Origin: Micavibrio aeruginosavorus_D
GTDB taxonomy: Bacteria > Pseudomonadota > Alphaproteobacteria > Micavibrionales > Micavibrionaceae
NCBI RefSeq assembly: GCF_051245535.1
Contig: NZ_CP195303.1
Coordinates: 868,001 to 932,000, forward strand
DNA: 64,000 bases
Direction of reading: 5' to 3'
Positions 34,672-44,019 of this stretch are shown here, one piece after another (the stretch's first letter is position 1; every line of letters begins with the position of its first letter). Under the pieces are notes generated by a model. That model searched no databases and had not been told where the DNA came from. It was given only the letters and a program-made list of their open reading frames with translations. Both the position numbers and the translations under genes were made by a program.

Positions 34672-35427
34672 TTAGTCGGTAACGATCGTAAACTTGCCTT
34701 CGCCGCGAACGACTTTGGCGAAATTGCCCGCTTCGCGGACAGAGAAAACCACGATCGGAATATGGTTTTCACGGGCCAGCGAAATCGCCGTCGCATCCAT
34801 GACCTTCAGATCCTTGGTCAGCACGTCCATGTACGACAAGGTATCGTAATGGGTCGCGGACGGGTCCTTGTGCGGGTCGGCGGAATAAACGCCATCAACC
34901 TTGGTGCCCTTAAACAGCGCATCGCAGCCCATTTCCGTGGCGCGCAGCGCAGCCGGCGTGTCGGTGGTGAAGAACGGGTTGCCCGAGCCGGCGGCGAAAA
35001 TCACCACGCGGCCCTTTTCCATGTGGCGCAGGGCACGGCGGCGGATAAACGGCTCGCACACGGCTTGCATCGGGATGGCGGATTGCACGCGGGTCGGAAC
35101 CCCGGCCTTTTCAAACGCGGATTGCAGGGCCAGCGCGTTCATCACGGTGCCCAGCATGCCGATATAATCGCCCGTCACACGCTCCAGCCCGTTGGCCGCA
35201 CCGGATACGCCGCGGAAAATGTTCCCGGCCCCGACAACGACGCAAACCTGAACACCCAGATCGACGGCCTGTTTCACGTCCTGCGCGATCCGGTCGATGG
35301 TGGCCGGGTCGATGCCGTATTCACGGTCGCCCATCAACACCTCTCCCGACATTTTCAGCAACACGCGTTTGAAGCGAACAGACGGGTCAACAGTCGGGGC
35401 GGAGGAATCACAGGCTTGTGCAGACAT
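34672..35427 (-). CDS. pyrH: Uridylate kinase (UMP kinase)
   Basis: Phosphorylates UMP to UDP; hexameric bacterial type. About 251 aa. RFKRVLLKMSGEVLMGDREY at the start of the amino-acid-kinase fold, CVVVGAGNIFRGVSGAANGL (UMP and ATP region), and TPAALRATEMGCDALFKGTK. Start chosen at ATG 35425-35427 behind AAGG; an ATG at 35442 is a close alternative and the open frame reaches 35484. First gene after the rpsB-tsf terminator and head of pyrH-frr-uppS. Confidence 0.95.
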   Translation of the reverse strand: MSAQACDSSAPTVDPSVRFKRVLLKMSGEVLMGDREYGIDPATIDRIAQDVKQAVDLGVQVCVVVGAGNIFRGVSGAANGLERVTGDYIGMLGTVMNALALQSAFEKAGVPTRVQSAIPMQAVCEPFIRRRALRHMEKGRVVIFAAGSGNPFFTTDTPAALRATEMGCDALFKGTKVDGVYSADPHKDPSATHYDTLSYMDVLTKDLKVMDATAISLARENHIPIVVFSVREAGNFAKVVRGEGKFTIVTD

Positions 35428-35583
35428 GGGGACGGCCTTCATCTTTGATCTCTTTGTTTCTTCGGGGCTTTTCGGCGCTTTCAAATCGGGCTTACTCTAA
35501 TCAGCCTCTGGGGCGGAAACAAGGCAATTTTCCGAGGATTTGGGGGTTTTACAGGCCCTATACGCCTTCCACAGCCAACCTCC

Positions 35584-35651
35584 TTCACCCCGGCGAAAGC
35601 CGGGGTCTTCCTCCGATAATGGCAAAAGATCCCGGCTTTCGCCGGGATGAC
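35584..35651. repeat. Long inverted repeat, GGTCTTC-core type (tsf-pyrH gap)
   Basis: Left arm TTCACCCCGGCGAAAGCC, right arm GGCTTTCGCCGGGATGAC, core GGTCTTCCTCCGATAATGG. It lies between the tsf terminator and the pyrH start. The first base of the outer arm has changed (TTCACC instead of GTCACC). Confidence 0.85.
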
Positions 35652-35673
35652 GGACGTAAACAGGCAACCAATA

Positions 35674-35701
35674 AAAAACCCCGCCAGATGGCGGGGTTTT
35701 T
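35674..35701 (-). terminator. Terminator of the rpsB-tsf operon
   Basis: 12-bp stem AAAAACCCCGCC / GGCGGGGTTTTT with a 4-nt loop, T-runs on both strands. Lies 21 nt after the tsf stop. Confidence 0.9.
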
Positions 35702-35722
35702 GTAATTCTTTGAAGAAACGGA

Positions 35723-36646
35723 TTAACCGTTTACCACTTTCGCCACTTCCGCAGCGAAGTCGGTTTCTTCTTTCTCAATGCCTTCGCCCAGTTGGAAGCG
35801 TGCGAAACCAACCAGTTTCACCGGTGCGCCAACATCCTTGGATGCATTTTCGATAACTTTTGAGATTTTGGTTTCGCCGTCCATGATAAAGATCTGCTCA
35901 ATCAAGCAAACTTCTTCATAGTACTTGCGAACGCGGCCTTCCAACATTTTTTCGATAATATCGGCGGCTTTGCCTTGTTCTTTGGCGGTTTCGCGGATCA
36001 CGTTCTTTTCGCGCTCCAGAACTTCCGGATCAACGGACGAGCTGTCCAGATAAGCCGGGTTGGCCGCAGCAACATGCATCGCAACCTGTTTGCCCAGAGC
36101 TTCCAGCTTGGCTTTATCGCCCGTGGATTCCAGCGCAACCAGAACGCCGATTTTACCCAGGCCATCACCAACAGCGTTGTGGACATAAGATGCCACAACA
36201 CCATCGTTTACAGCCAGTTTCGTCGTACGACGCAGGCTCATGTTCTCACCGATCGTCGCGATCAGGGAGGTCAGCGTGTCCTTCACGGATTTGCCGCCTT
36301 CGATCACTGTTTCAGCCACTTCTTCAACCTTGCCAGCGCCTTTCAGGGCAGCTTTGGCAACATTGCGAACCAGCGTCTGGAACTGATCGTTACGGGCAAC
36401 GAAGTCGGTTTCAGCGTTCACTTCAACGATCGCCGCGCTGGTGCCATCGGCAACAACAGCAACCAGACCTTCAGCCGCGGTACGGCCAGATTTCTTAGCG
36501 GCCTTGGACAGACCTTTCGTGCGCAGCCAATCCATAGCCGCTTCCAGATCGCCATTGTTTTCGACCAGAGCTTGCTTGGCATCCATCATGCCAGCGCCGG
36601 ATTTTTCGCGCAGTTCTTTCACCATAGAGGCGGTAATATCAGCCAT
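35723..36646 (-). CDS. tsf: Translation elongation factor Ts
   Basis: Nucleotide exchange factor that recharges EF-Tu. 307 aa. N-terminal UBA-like domain MVKELREKSGAGMMDAKQAL and EAMDWLRTKGLSKAAKKSGR; the core has EVNAETDFVARNDQFQTLVR and the conserved MHVAAANPAYLD. Follows rpsB by 83 nt with a hairpin in the gap; ends in a strong terminator. Confidence 0.98.
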   Translation of the reverse strand: MADITASMVKELREKSGAGMMDAKQALVENNGDLEAAMDWLRTKGLSKAAKKSGRTAAEGLVAVVADGTSAAIVEVNAETDFVARNDQFQTLVRNVAKAALKGAGKVEEVAETVIEGGKSVKDTLTSLIATIGENMSLRRTTKLAVNDGVVASYVHNAVGDGLGKIGVLVALESTGDKAKLEALGKQVAMHVAAANPAYLDSSSVDPEVLEREKNVIRETAKEQGKAADIIEKMLEGRVRKYYEEVCLIEQIFIMDGETKISKVIENASKDVGAPVKLVGFARFQLGEGIEKEETDFAAEVAKVVNG

Positions 36647-36689
36647 TTTTCAGTCCCTTATACGTGAATCTTCAGATTGAACTTAAAGA

Positions 36690-36716
36690 ACAATCGGGGC
36701 ATGACGCCCCGATTGT
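36690..36716 (-). promoter_or_regulatory. Hairpin in the rpsB-tsf gap
   Basis: 11-bp stem ACAATCGGGGC / GCCCCGATTGT with a 5-nt loop, followed on the minus strand by TTCTTTAA. It looks like a weak terminator that could lower tsf relative to rpsB expression, as is known for other rpsB-tsf operons. Function inferred. Confidence 0.6.
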
Positions 36717-36729
36717 CTGATCGGTTGAA

Positions 36730-37515
36730 TTAGGCAGTTGCCTGTTTCTTTTCAGCAACCGGAGCCGCTGGCAGCGTTTCCGTGATATCCGCACGGGCGC
36801 CAATGTCAGCACCGGAGGATTTCAGCTCAGCCTGCAGACCATCCAGAACCGAAGCTGCAACCAGGTCGCAGTACAGTTCAATGGCGCGCAGCGCATCGTC
36901 GTTACCCGGGATCGGGAAATCAACGCCAGCCGGATCGCTGTTGGAGTCCAGAATTGCGAATACCGGAATACCCAGCATGTTCGCTTCTTTAATCGCGATA
37001 TCTTCTGCGTTGGTGTCGATCACGAACAAAGCGTCCGGAACACCGCCCATTTCTTTGATCCCGCCGATGGATTTTTCGAGCTTTTCACGCTCGCGTGCCA
37101 TCATCAGCAGTTCTTTTTTCGTGTATTTGCTGGCCAGTTCGCCAGTCATCACGTTGTCCAGCTCGCGCAGACGGTTGATGGAACCGGAAACCGTTTTCCA
37201 GTTGGTCATCATGCCGCCCAACCAGCGGTGGTTTACGTAGTACTGACCGCATTTTTTAGCCGCTTCAGCAACTTTGTCCTGCGCCTGACGCTTCGTTCCA
37301 ACGAACAGAACGCGCCCACCTTTGGACACGATATCGCGGATGCCTTTCAGGCCAGCGTCCAGCATCGGAACCGTTTGTTGCAGGTCCATAATGTGGATGC
37401 CGTTGCGCACACCGAAGATATACGGGCGCATTTTCGGGTTCCAGCGACGGGTGTGGTGACCAAAGTGAACGCCAGCTTCGAGCAATTGGCGCATAGTGAA
37501 AGACGGCATAGCCAT
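36730..37515 (-). CDS. rpsB: 30S ribosomal protein S2
   Basis: Small-subunit ribosomal protein. 261 aa. S2 signatures: FTMRQLLEAGVHFGHHTRRW, NPKMRPYIFGVRNGIHIMDL, VNHRWLGGMMTNWKTV and PVFAILDSNSDPAGVDFPIP. The ATG at 37513-37515 is behind AAGGAAG; the open frame runs upstream but that part is leader, not S2. Head of rpsB-tsf. Confidence 0.98.
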   Translation of the reverse strand: MAMPSFTMRQLLEAGVHFGHHTRRWNPKMRPYIFGVRNGIHIMDLQQTVPMLDAGLKGIRDIVSKGGRVLFVGTKRQAQDKVAEAAKKCGQYYVNHRWLGGMMTNWKTVSGSINRLRELDNVMTGELASKYTKKELLMMAREREKLEKSIGGIKEMGGVPDALFVIDTNAEDIAIKEANMLGIPVFAILDSNSDPAGVDFPIPGNDDALRAIELYCDLVAASVLDGLQAELKSSGADIGARADITETLPAAPVAEKKQATA

Positions 37516-37639
37516 TGTATTTACTTCCTTTTTTCCGGTTGAACCTCTGCGGAGCGTGATTTTTGAACCATTCAAAAACACCGGAGGGAACCGCCAAAAT
37601 GACGAATCCCAATCCCCGCATGTGGATTTAATTGCGTGT

Positions 37640-37668
37640 GATATACCCGTATCAGCCGCAGTTTTCAA
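37640..37668 (-). promoter_or_regulatory. Putative rpsB promoter
   Basis: The minus strand reads TTGAAA (37668-37663), 17 nt, TATATC (37645-37640), about 125 bp before the rpsB ATG. This leaves a leader of roughly 115 nt, long enough for regulation by S2. By eye only. Confidence 0.5.
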
Positions 37669-37777
37669 GCAGTTTCGCCGGAAAAGAAGGCACCAGAGTA
37701 CGCAGTCGCAGACCTATTTTATCGCAGGTGCAGCATGAAATGGGAGAAAAACGGCTAATGCGTTGATTTTATTGAAA

Positions 37778-38455
37778 TTAAATCCACTGCACGACAGCCC
37801 GCCCCTGCTCCACCAAATAATCATTGGCCGCGCGGAAATGGCCGCAGCCGATGAAGCCGCGATGGGCGGAGAGTGGTGAGGGGTGTGGGGCGGTCAGGAC
37901 CAGGTGGCGGGTGCGGTCGATGAAGGCGCCCTTTTTCTGGGCATACGATCCCCACAGCATAAAGGCCACATGATCACGCCCGTCATTGACGGCACGGATC
38001 ACGGCATCCGTGAAATCTTCCCAACCCTTGTTCTGGTGCGACCCGGCTTTGTCCGCCTGAACGGTCAGGGTGGCGTTGAGCAGCAAGACACCCTGCTCCG
38101 CCCAGCGGGTCAGATTGCCGTGGCTGGGCGGTGTAACGCCAAAATCACGTTCCAGTTCTTTGTACATATTGCGCAGGCTGGGTGGAATTTTGACGCCATC
38201 GGGGACAGAAAAGGACAGGCCATGCGCCTGCCCCGCACCGTGATACGGGTCTTGGCCCAAAATCACCACGCGCACATCATCAAATTTCGTGTGATTCAGC
38301 GCGTTGAACACATGATCTTCACGCGGGTAAACCGCATGGCCATTGGCGCGTTCGGAGTCCAGAAAGGCCTGCAAATTCTCCATATACGGGCGATCGAATT
38401 CGGTGCCGATACGGGAGAGCCAGCTTTGTTCAATGTGGGTTTTGTTCAATTTCAT
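37778..38455 (-). CDS. ung: Uracil-DNA glycosylase
   Basis: Removes uracil from DNA for base excision repair. About 225 aa. Family 1 motifs: the water-activating loop VVILGQDPYHGAGQAHGLSF, LLLNATLTVQ, and the minor-groove loop HPSPLSAHRGFIGCGHF. The start MKLNKTHIEQSW at 38453-38455 follows GGAACTGGA. The open frame continues upstream through an inverted repeat, which yields a false peptide (HPGAGRDLP). Lies downstream of dnaE. Confidence 0.96.
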   Translation of the reverse strand: MKLNKTHIEQSWLSRIGTEFDRPYMENLQAFLDSERANGHAVYPREDHVFNALNHTKFDDVRVVILGQDPYHGAGQAHGLSFSVPDGVKIPPSLRNMYKELERDFGVTPPSHGNLTRWAEQGVLLLNATLTVQADKAGSHQNKGWEDFTDAVIRAVNDGRDHVAFMLWGSYAQKKGAFIDRTRHLVLTAPHPSPLSAHRGFIGCGHFRAANDYLVEQGRAVVQWI

Positions 38456-38470
38456 TCCAGTTCCCCAACC

Positions 38471-38538
38471 GTCACCCCGGCGCAGGCCGGGGTCTTCGTC
38501 CATTATGGCTGGAAGATCCCGACCTGCGCCGGGATGAC
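38471..38538. repeat. Long inverted repeat, GGTCTTC-core type (dnaE-ung gap)
   Basis: Left arm GTCACCCCGGCGCAGGCC, right arm GACCTGCGCCGGGATGAC, core GGTCTTCGTCCATTATGG, nearly the same as the 15578 copy. It fills the gap between the dnaE stop and the ung start. Confidence 0.85.
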
Positions 38539-38558
38539 GATATGTTACAAAATTTTGA

Positions 38559-41500
38559 TTACAGTTCCTGAACCTCACCCACGCCGTGGGTTTTCAGCAA
38601 GGCGTTGCGCGCTTGGGCTGAGAACGACCATGAGCCGGGCAAAGTAATTTCGGCATATTCGGCCCCGTCCAACGGCACATGCACATAAACACGCGCCGGG
38701 CCACGGCCCTCAACATCCAGAAGATCTTTCAATTTTTGCACTGGGGCGGCGTCATTCAACGTAATGCGCACCTCGCGTATTTTGCCGGCCAGCGCGTCAT
38801 CCAGCGGGCGCAGATCGTGAACGGTCAGGCGAACCTGATCGTCCTGCATTTCCGCGGCGGCCTTTAACAGCAGGGCCTCGCCCGGCTCCAGAAAATCTTT
38901 CGACCGCGCCAGCGTTTCGGAGAAGATCACAACCTCGTACACACCGGAGGAGTCGGAGAGTTGCAGGAACGCGAATTTGTTGCCTGATTTCTGCGACACC
39001 TTGATCTGTTTTTTCAACAGCACCCCGGCCATATCAACGGACACCGCATGGCGCGTCGCCAATTGTTCTTCCACATTGGCCATGGTGACGATTTTCATGC
39101 GTTCCAGTTGCGCCGCTTTGGTATCCAGCGGGTGCGCAGACAGGTAAAAACCAACCGCATCAAATTCATGTTTCAGCTTTTCCAGCGGATCCCACGGATC
39201 AACCTTTGGAAAGTCGGGCAAGCCCAGACCCGCTCCACCGCCCGCCGGACCACCGCCAAACAGGCTGGCCTGTCCCGCGGCTTTTTCCTGCGCCAGTGAT
39301 TGGGCGTAGCGCATAATAATTTCAGCCCCGCCATAAACGCTGGCGCGGTCTGGGTGCAATAGATCAAATGCACCTGCGCTGGCCATTTGTTCGATCTGGC
39401 GCTTGTTCATGCCGCCCGAATCCATGCGCGTTGCGAAATCGGCCAGCGTTTTATATTTTCCGTTGCTGTCGCGTTCGACGACAATACGCTCCATCGCCTG
39501 CGCGCCCACGCCCTTCAGCGCGGCCAGCGCGTAGCGTACGGAATCGCCCTCGACCGAGAACATGGTTTTGGATTCATTCACATCCGGCGGCAGGAGCGAC
39601 AGGCCCATCTTGTCGATTTCCTGTTTAAAAACCGCCAGTTTGTCGGTGTTTCCGGCGTCCAGCGTCATCGACGCGGCCATAAATTCGGTCGGGTAATTCG
39701 CCTTCAGCCACCCGGTCCAATACGCAATCAGCGCATAGGCCGCCGCGTGGGATTTGTTGAAACCGTATCCGGCGAATTTGTCGATCTGGTCGAAAATATA
39801 CCCGGCTTGTTCGGGATCAACGTTGTTATGTTCCTTGGCCCCATCGACAAATTTCTGCCGTTGCGCGTCCATTTCCGCCTTGATCTTTTTACCCATGGCG
39901 CGGCGGAGCAAGTCAGCGGCACCGAGTGAGTAGCCGGACAACGCCTGCGCCGCCTGCATCACCTGTTCCTGATAGATCATGATGCCGTATGTTTCTTCCA
40001 GATACGGCTTCAGCAACGGGTGCATGTAGTCGGGATCTTCCTTGCCTTCCTTAATGGAAATATAGCGCGGAATGTTATCCATCGGGCCGGGACGATACAG
40101 CGACACGAGGGCGATAATATCTTCCAACCGGTTCGGCTTCATCCCCGTCAGGGTGGAGCGCATACCGGAACTTTCAAGCTGGAACACACCAACCGTCTTG
40201 CCCTCGGCCAGCATTTTGTATGTCTTTTGATCATCCAACGGCACTTGCAGGATATTGATATCCTCGCCCTTGGATTCCTTGATCAACTCCACCGCTTTCT
40301 GAATAACCGTCATGGTTTTCAGGCCGAGGAAGTCGAATTTCACCAGACCCGCCTGTTCAACATATTTCATGTTGAATTGCGTCACCGGCATGTCTGTACC
40401 CGGTTCGCGGTAGAGCGGCACCAATTCATGCAACGGCCGATCACCAATCACCACACCGGCGGCGTGGGTGGAGGCGTGGCGGTATAACCCCTCCAACTGC
40501 AAGGCGATATCGACCAGTTTCGAGGTCGTTTCGTCCTTGTACAATTCATTCTTCAGGTCCGGGTCTTGCTCCAGCGCCTCTTCCAGCGTGATCGGGTTGG
40601 CCGGGTTGTTCGGGATCATTTTCGCGATCCGGTCCACTTGGCCATACGACATCTGCAGAACGCGGCCCACGTCACGCACCACGGCGCGGGCCTTTAACTG
40701 ACCGAACGTAATGATCTGGGCCACGTGGTCGTAGCCGTAACGGTTTTGCACATACCGGATCACTTCATCCCGGCGATCCTGGCAAAAATCCACGTCGAAG
40801 TCCGGCATGGATACACGTTCGGGGTTCAAAAACCGTTCGAACAGCAACCCGAAATGCAGCGGATCAAGGTCGGTAATTTTCAGCGACCATGCGACAACGG
40901 AACCCGCACCCGATCCCCGTCCCGGTCCCACCGGAATGTTATTATCCTTCGCCCATTTGATAAAATCGGAAACGATCAGAAAGTAACCGGGGAACCCCAT
41001 CTGCACGATCACGTTTAATTCAAACGCCAATCGGTCGTGATAGGGTTTGGCGACTTCGGCGCGGGTCGCTTCATCCATCGTTTCGGTGAAGACGAAATTC
41101 TGCAAACGCCAGTTCAGACCCTCTTCCGCCTGCACCTTCAATTCATCCACTTCCGTGCGTCCGCCTTCGGTCGCAAAGGGCGGCAGGATGGGATTGATAG
41201 GCTTCAGCAGGAAGGAACAGCGTTGCGCAATACGCACCGTGTTTTCAATCGCTTCGGGCAGGTCGGAGAACAAAGCCTGCATTTCTGCCGCGCTTTTGAA
41301 ATAATGCTCGCGCGTTTCGCGGCGGCGGTCAGCCTCGGTAATATAACGCCCACCCGCAATACACAGCAACGCGTCATGCGCCTCGTACATATCTTCGGTC
41401 GCGAAATAACAATCGTTTGTGGCCACCAGCGGGATATTGTGTTTATAGGCCAGATCGATCAACGCTTCTTCAATCTGGTCTTCTTCGCGCAGATCATGGC

Positions 41501-42017
41501 GTTGCAGTTCGATATAAAACCGCCCGTCAAAAAGCTTGGCCAGACGTTTCAAGGATTCTTCCGCAGGTTTCGCCTGATTGTGCAGAAGATATTGCCCAAT
41601 CGGCCCCTTGACCCCGCCGCTCAGGCAAATCAAACCTTCGGAATGACCGTCCAGATTGTCCCAAGTCAGGTGCGGATCATCGGTGGCGCTTTCAGCGGCC
41701 ATGAAGGATTGGCTGACCAGCCAGCTTATATTCTTGTACCCCTCCATATTCTGCACCAGCAGAACCAGATGATGCCCCTCAACGCCCAGACGCATCTGGC
41801 ACCCGATGATGGGTTGCACGCCGCCCTTCGCCGCCTCCAGCGCGAATTCCATCGCACCGAACAGGTTGCCTGTATCGGTAATGGCCACCGCCGGCATGGA
41901 TTTTTTCTGGCAGAGTTTGACGAGGTCCTTAACCTTGATCGCCCCTTCCGCCAGTGAATAGGCGGAATGGGTGTGCAAATGGACAAAATTTGCGTGTGGT
42001 TTGGACATGGGCGCCAT
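38559..42017 (-). CDS. dnaE: DNA polymerase III alpha subunit
   Basis: Replicative polymerase. 1152 aa, full length. N-terminal PHP domain (NFVHLHTHSAYSLAEGAIKV, AVAITDTGNLFGAMEFALEA). C-family polymerase core with PVGPGRGSGAGSVVAWSLKI and PDFDVDFCQDRRDEVIRYVQ (catalytic Asp), fingers, helix-hairpin-helix (about 800-900), and a C-terminal OB fold (VDMAGVLLKKQIKVSQKSGN). MAPMSKPHANF at 42017 or MSKPHANF at 42008 are the likely starts; neither has a strong ribosome site. Downstream of lolD on the same strand. Confidence 0.97.
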   Translation of the reverse strand: MAPMSKPHANFVHLHTHSAYSLAEGAIKVKDLVKLCQKKSMPAVAITDTGNLFGAMEFALEAAKGGVQPIIGCQMRLGVEGHHLVLLVQNMEGYKNISWLVSQSFMAAESATDDPHLTWDNLDGHSEGLICLSGGVKGPIGQYLLHNQAKPAEESLKRLAKLFDGRFYIELQRHDLREEDQIEEALIDLAYKHNIPLVATNDCYFATEDMYEAHDALLCIAGGRYITEADRRRETREHYFKSAAEMQALFSDLPEAIENTVRIAQRCSFLLKPINPILPPFATEGGRTEVDELKVQAEEGLNWRLQNFVFTETMDEATRAEVAKPYHDRLAFELNVIVQMGFPGYFLIVSDFIKWAKDNNIPVGPGRGSGAGSVVAWSLKITDLDPLHFGLLFERFLNPERVSMPDFDVDFCQDRRDEVIRYVQNRYGYDHVAQIITFGQLKARAVVRDVGRVLQMSYGQVDRIAKMIPNNPANPITLEEALEQDPDLKNELYKDETTSKLVDIALQLEGLYRHASTHAAGVVIGDRPLHELVPLYREPGTDMPVTQFNMKYVEQAGLVKFDFLGLKTMTVIQKAVELIKESKGEDINILQVPLDDQKTYKMLAEGKTVGVFQLESSGMRSTLTGMKPNRLEDIIALVSLYRPGPMDNIPRYISIKEGKEDPDYMHPLLKPYLEETYGIMIYQEQVMQAAQALSGYSLGAADLLRRAMGKKIKAEMDAQRQKFVDGAKEHNNVDPEQAGYIFDQIDKFAGYGFNKSHAAAYALIAYWTGWLKANYPTEFMAASMTLDAGNTDKLAVFKQEIDKMGLSLLPPDVNESKTMFSVEGDSVRYALAALKGVGAQAMERIVVERDSNGKYKTLADFATRMDSGGMNKRQIEQMASAGAFDLLHPDRASVYGGAEIIMRYAQSLAQEKAAGQASLFGGGPAGGGAGLGLPDFPKVDPWDPLEKLKHEFDAVGFYLSAHPLDTKAAQLERMKIVTMANVEEQLATRHAVSVDMAGVLLKKQIKVSQKSGNKFAFLQLSDSSGVYEVVIFSETLARSKDFLEPGEALLLKAAAEMQDDQVRLTVHDLRPLDDALAGKIREVRITLNDAAPVQKLKDLLDVEGRGPARVYVHVPLDGAEYAEITLPGSWSFSAQARNALLKTHGVGEVQEL

Positions 42018-42077
42018 TAAACCGAATTTATGGCGGATTTCCAAGGGTGAAAGCGACGGAATACACGGGTTTTGGCC

Positions 42078-42758
42078 TTAACGGACCGTAATCTTCCCGT
42101 CTCTCAACTCCAACACCCGGTCCATGCGTTTGGCCAGTTCCATGTTGTGCGTGGCAATCAACGCGCCAATCCCCGCCGAACGGGTCAATTGGATCAGCAT
42201 TTCAAACACATGGTCCGCCGTGTGCGGGTCGAGGTTCCCCGTCGGCTCATCGGCCAGCAGGATACGCGGCTTATTCGCAATCGCACGGGCAATGGCCACA
42301 CGTTGCTGTTCCCCGCCGGACAGGCGCGCCGGACGGTGATCCAAGCGATGGCCCAACCCGAGCGCACCCAGCAATTTATCCGCCCGCACCATGGCATCCG
42401 CACGCGATTTCCCGGCAATCATTTGCGGGATCATCACGTTTTCCTGCGCGCTGAATTCCGGTTGCAGATTGTGAAACTGATACACGAACCCGATTGAATC
42501 GCGGCGCAATGATGTACGCGCGGAATCGTTCAGGTTGCTGGCATCTTTATCACCCACCATGATCGTGCCGCCCGTCGGTTTATCCAACAGGCCGATCATT
42601 TGCAGCAAGGTCGATTTCCCCGCCCCCGACGGCCCCACCAGCGCGGCAATTTCGCCAGAGCGCAGTTGCAGGTCGAGATCCTTCAGGATCGTCAGGCTTT
42701 GGTCCGCCTGATGAAATGTTTTTTCGAGGCCTTTGACGTCCAGCAAAATGTTACTCAT
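42078..42758 (-). CDS. lolD: Lipoprotein-releasing ABC transporter ATPase LolD
   Basis: Energises release of outer-membrane lipoproteins from the inner membrane to LolA. 226 aa. Walker A LVGPSGAGKSTLLQMIGLLD, Q-loop YQFHNLQPEFSAQENVMIPQ, signature LSGGEQQRVAIARAI, Walker B RILLADEPTGNLD and His switch ATHNMEL. The ATG at 42756-42758 overlaps the lolC stop by 8 nt; the longer open frame upstream is inside lolC. Works with the permease encoded just upstream. Confidence 0.96.
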   Translation of the reverse strand: MSNILLDVKGLEKTFHQADQSLTILKDLDLQLRSGEIAALVGPSGAGKSTLLQMIGLLDKPTGGTIMVGDKDASNLNDSARTSLRRDSIGFVYQFHNLQPEFSAQENVMIPQMIAGKSRADAMVRADKLLGALGLGHRLDHRPARLSGGEQQRVAIARAIANKPRILLADEPTGNLDPHTADHVFEMLIQLTRSAGIGALIATHNMELAKRMDRVLELRDGKITVR

Positions 42759-43992
42759 AACGCAGAGCCTCCACCGGATCGAGGCGCGCGGCGCGCCATG
42801 CCGGATACAATGTCGCCAGAATGGACAGGGTAAAGGCCATGGCAATCACGGCAATCACTTCGTTCCAATCAATCACGGCGGGCAATTTCGACAGGAAATA
42901 GATTTCTTCGCTGAACAATTCCGTTCCGGTCAGCCCCTGCAGGAATTGGCGAATGGATTCGATGTTCAGGGCAAAGGCAATGCCCAAGGCCGTGCCAACG
43001 AACGTGCCCACCACACCAATGCTGGCCCCGGTCAGGATGAAAATTTTCATCATACTGCGGCGCGTGGCCCCCATGGTGCGCATGATGGCAATATCGCGCC
43101 CCTTGTCCTTGACCAGCATGATCATGGATGAAATCACGTTAAACGCCGCGACCAGAATGATCATGGTCAGGATCAGGAACATGACGTTGCGTTCCACTTG
43201 CAGCGCGTTCAGGAACGAACTGTTATTATCGCGCCAATCATAAACCCCGGCGACACCATCGGTGATCAGGGAAATATCTTGCTTGACCGTATTCAAATGC
43301 TGCGGGTTTTTGGTGACGATTTCCAGTGAGGATACGGCCTTGCCCATCTGGTAAAAGGCCTGTGCGGCATCCAGCGGTACGAAAATGAAATTCGAGTCAT
43401 ATTCATACATGCCGACATCGAAGATCATCGCAACGGTAAAGGTTCGGCTGCTGGGTATTCCACCAAACGGCGTAACTTTGGCCTTTGGCGAAACCAGCGT
43501 AAACGTACTGCCGATTTTCAAATTCAGTTTTTCGGACATCAGGCGGCCAATGGCGGCGCTGTATCCTGTGAAGTCCGCCGGTTCCCCTTCGATGAAATGG
43601 TCGGACAAAACCGGCTTTTTCATCAGATCGTCACGGGTCATGCCACGGACCATCACGCCGGTGGAATAACCGTTAATGGTCATCAACGCCTGGCTTTCGA
43701 TGATGCCGGATACCGACGTCACGCCCGGCACGTCCCCGATCTGCAGCTTCATAATGCTGTAATCATCCAGCGGCGCGCTGAGGGAATAGACGTTGATATG
43801 ACCGTTCAGCCCCAGAATGCGCGTCACCAGTTCCTGTCGGAAACCGTTCATCACCGACATCACGATGATCAGCGTCGCCACGCCCAGCATGATACCGGCA
43901 AACGAAAACCCGGCGATAACGGATACGAATCCTTCGGCCTTGCGCGCGCGCAAATATCGTCCGGCCACCATGCGTTCAAAGGGAGAGAACAT
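42751..43992 (-). CDS. lolC: Lipoprotein-releasing ABC transporter permease LolC/LolE
   Basis: Membrane subunit of the Lol exporter. 413 aa. Starts MFSPFERMVAGRYLRARKAE, one N-terminal helix (about 25-48), a large periplasmic MacB-type domain (about 50-260), then three helices at the C-terminus (MFLILTMIILVAAFNVISSM, GVVGTFVGTALGIAFALNIE, EVIAVIAMAFTLSILATLYP). Only one permease gene is present, so the complex is probably a homodimer, as in other alphaproteobacteria. Overlaps lolD by 8 nt. Confidence 0.94.
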   Translation of the reverse strand: MFSPFERMVAGRYLRARKAEGFVSVIAGFSFAGIMLGVATLIIVMSVMNGFRQELVTRILGLNGHINVYSLSAPLDDYSIMKLQIGDVPGVTSVSGIIESQALMTINGYSTGVMVRGMTRDDLMKKPVLSDHFIEGEPADFTGYSAAIGRLMSEKLNLKIGSTFTLVSPKAKVTPFGGIPSSRTFTVAMIFDVGMYEYDSNFIFVPLDAAQAFYQMGKAVSSLEIVTKNPQHLNTVKQDISLITDGVAGVYDWRDNNSSFLNALQVERNVMFLILTMIILVAAFNVISSMIMLVKDKGRDIAIMRTMGATRRSMMKIFILTGASIGVVGTFVGTALGIAFALNIESIRQFLQGLTGTELFSEEIYFLSKLPAVIDWNEVIAVIAMAFTLSILATLYPAWRAARLDPVEALRYE

Positions 43993-44019
43993 CGACTTCT
44001 TTACAACACCCGTACAAGG

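Noticed and set aside
38456..38578. N-terminal extension of ung
   Set aside because: The extension translates the inverted repeat (HPGAGRDLP) and is not uracil-glycosylase sequence; the start at 38455 has a ribosome site.
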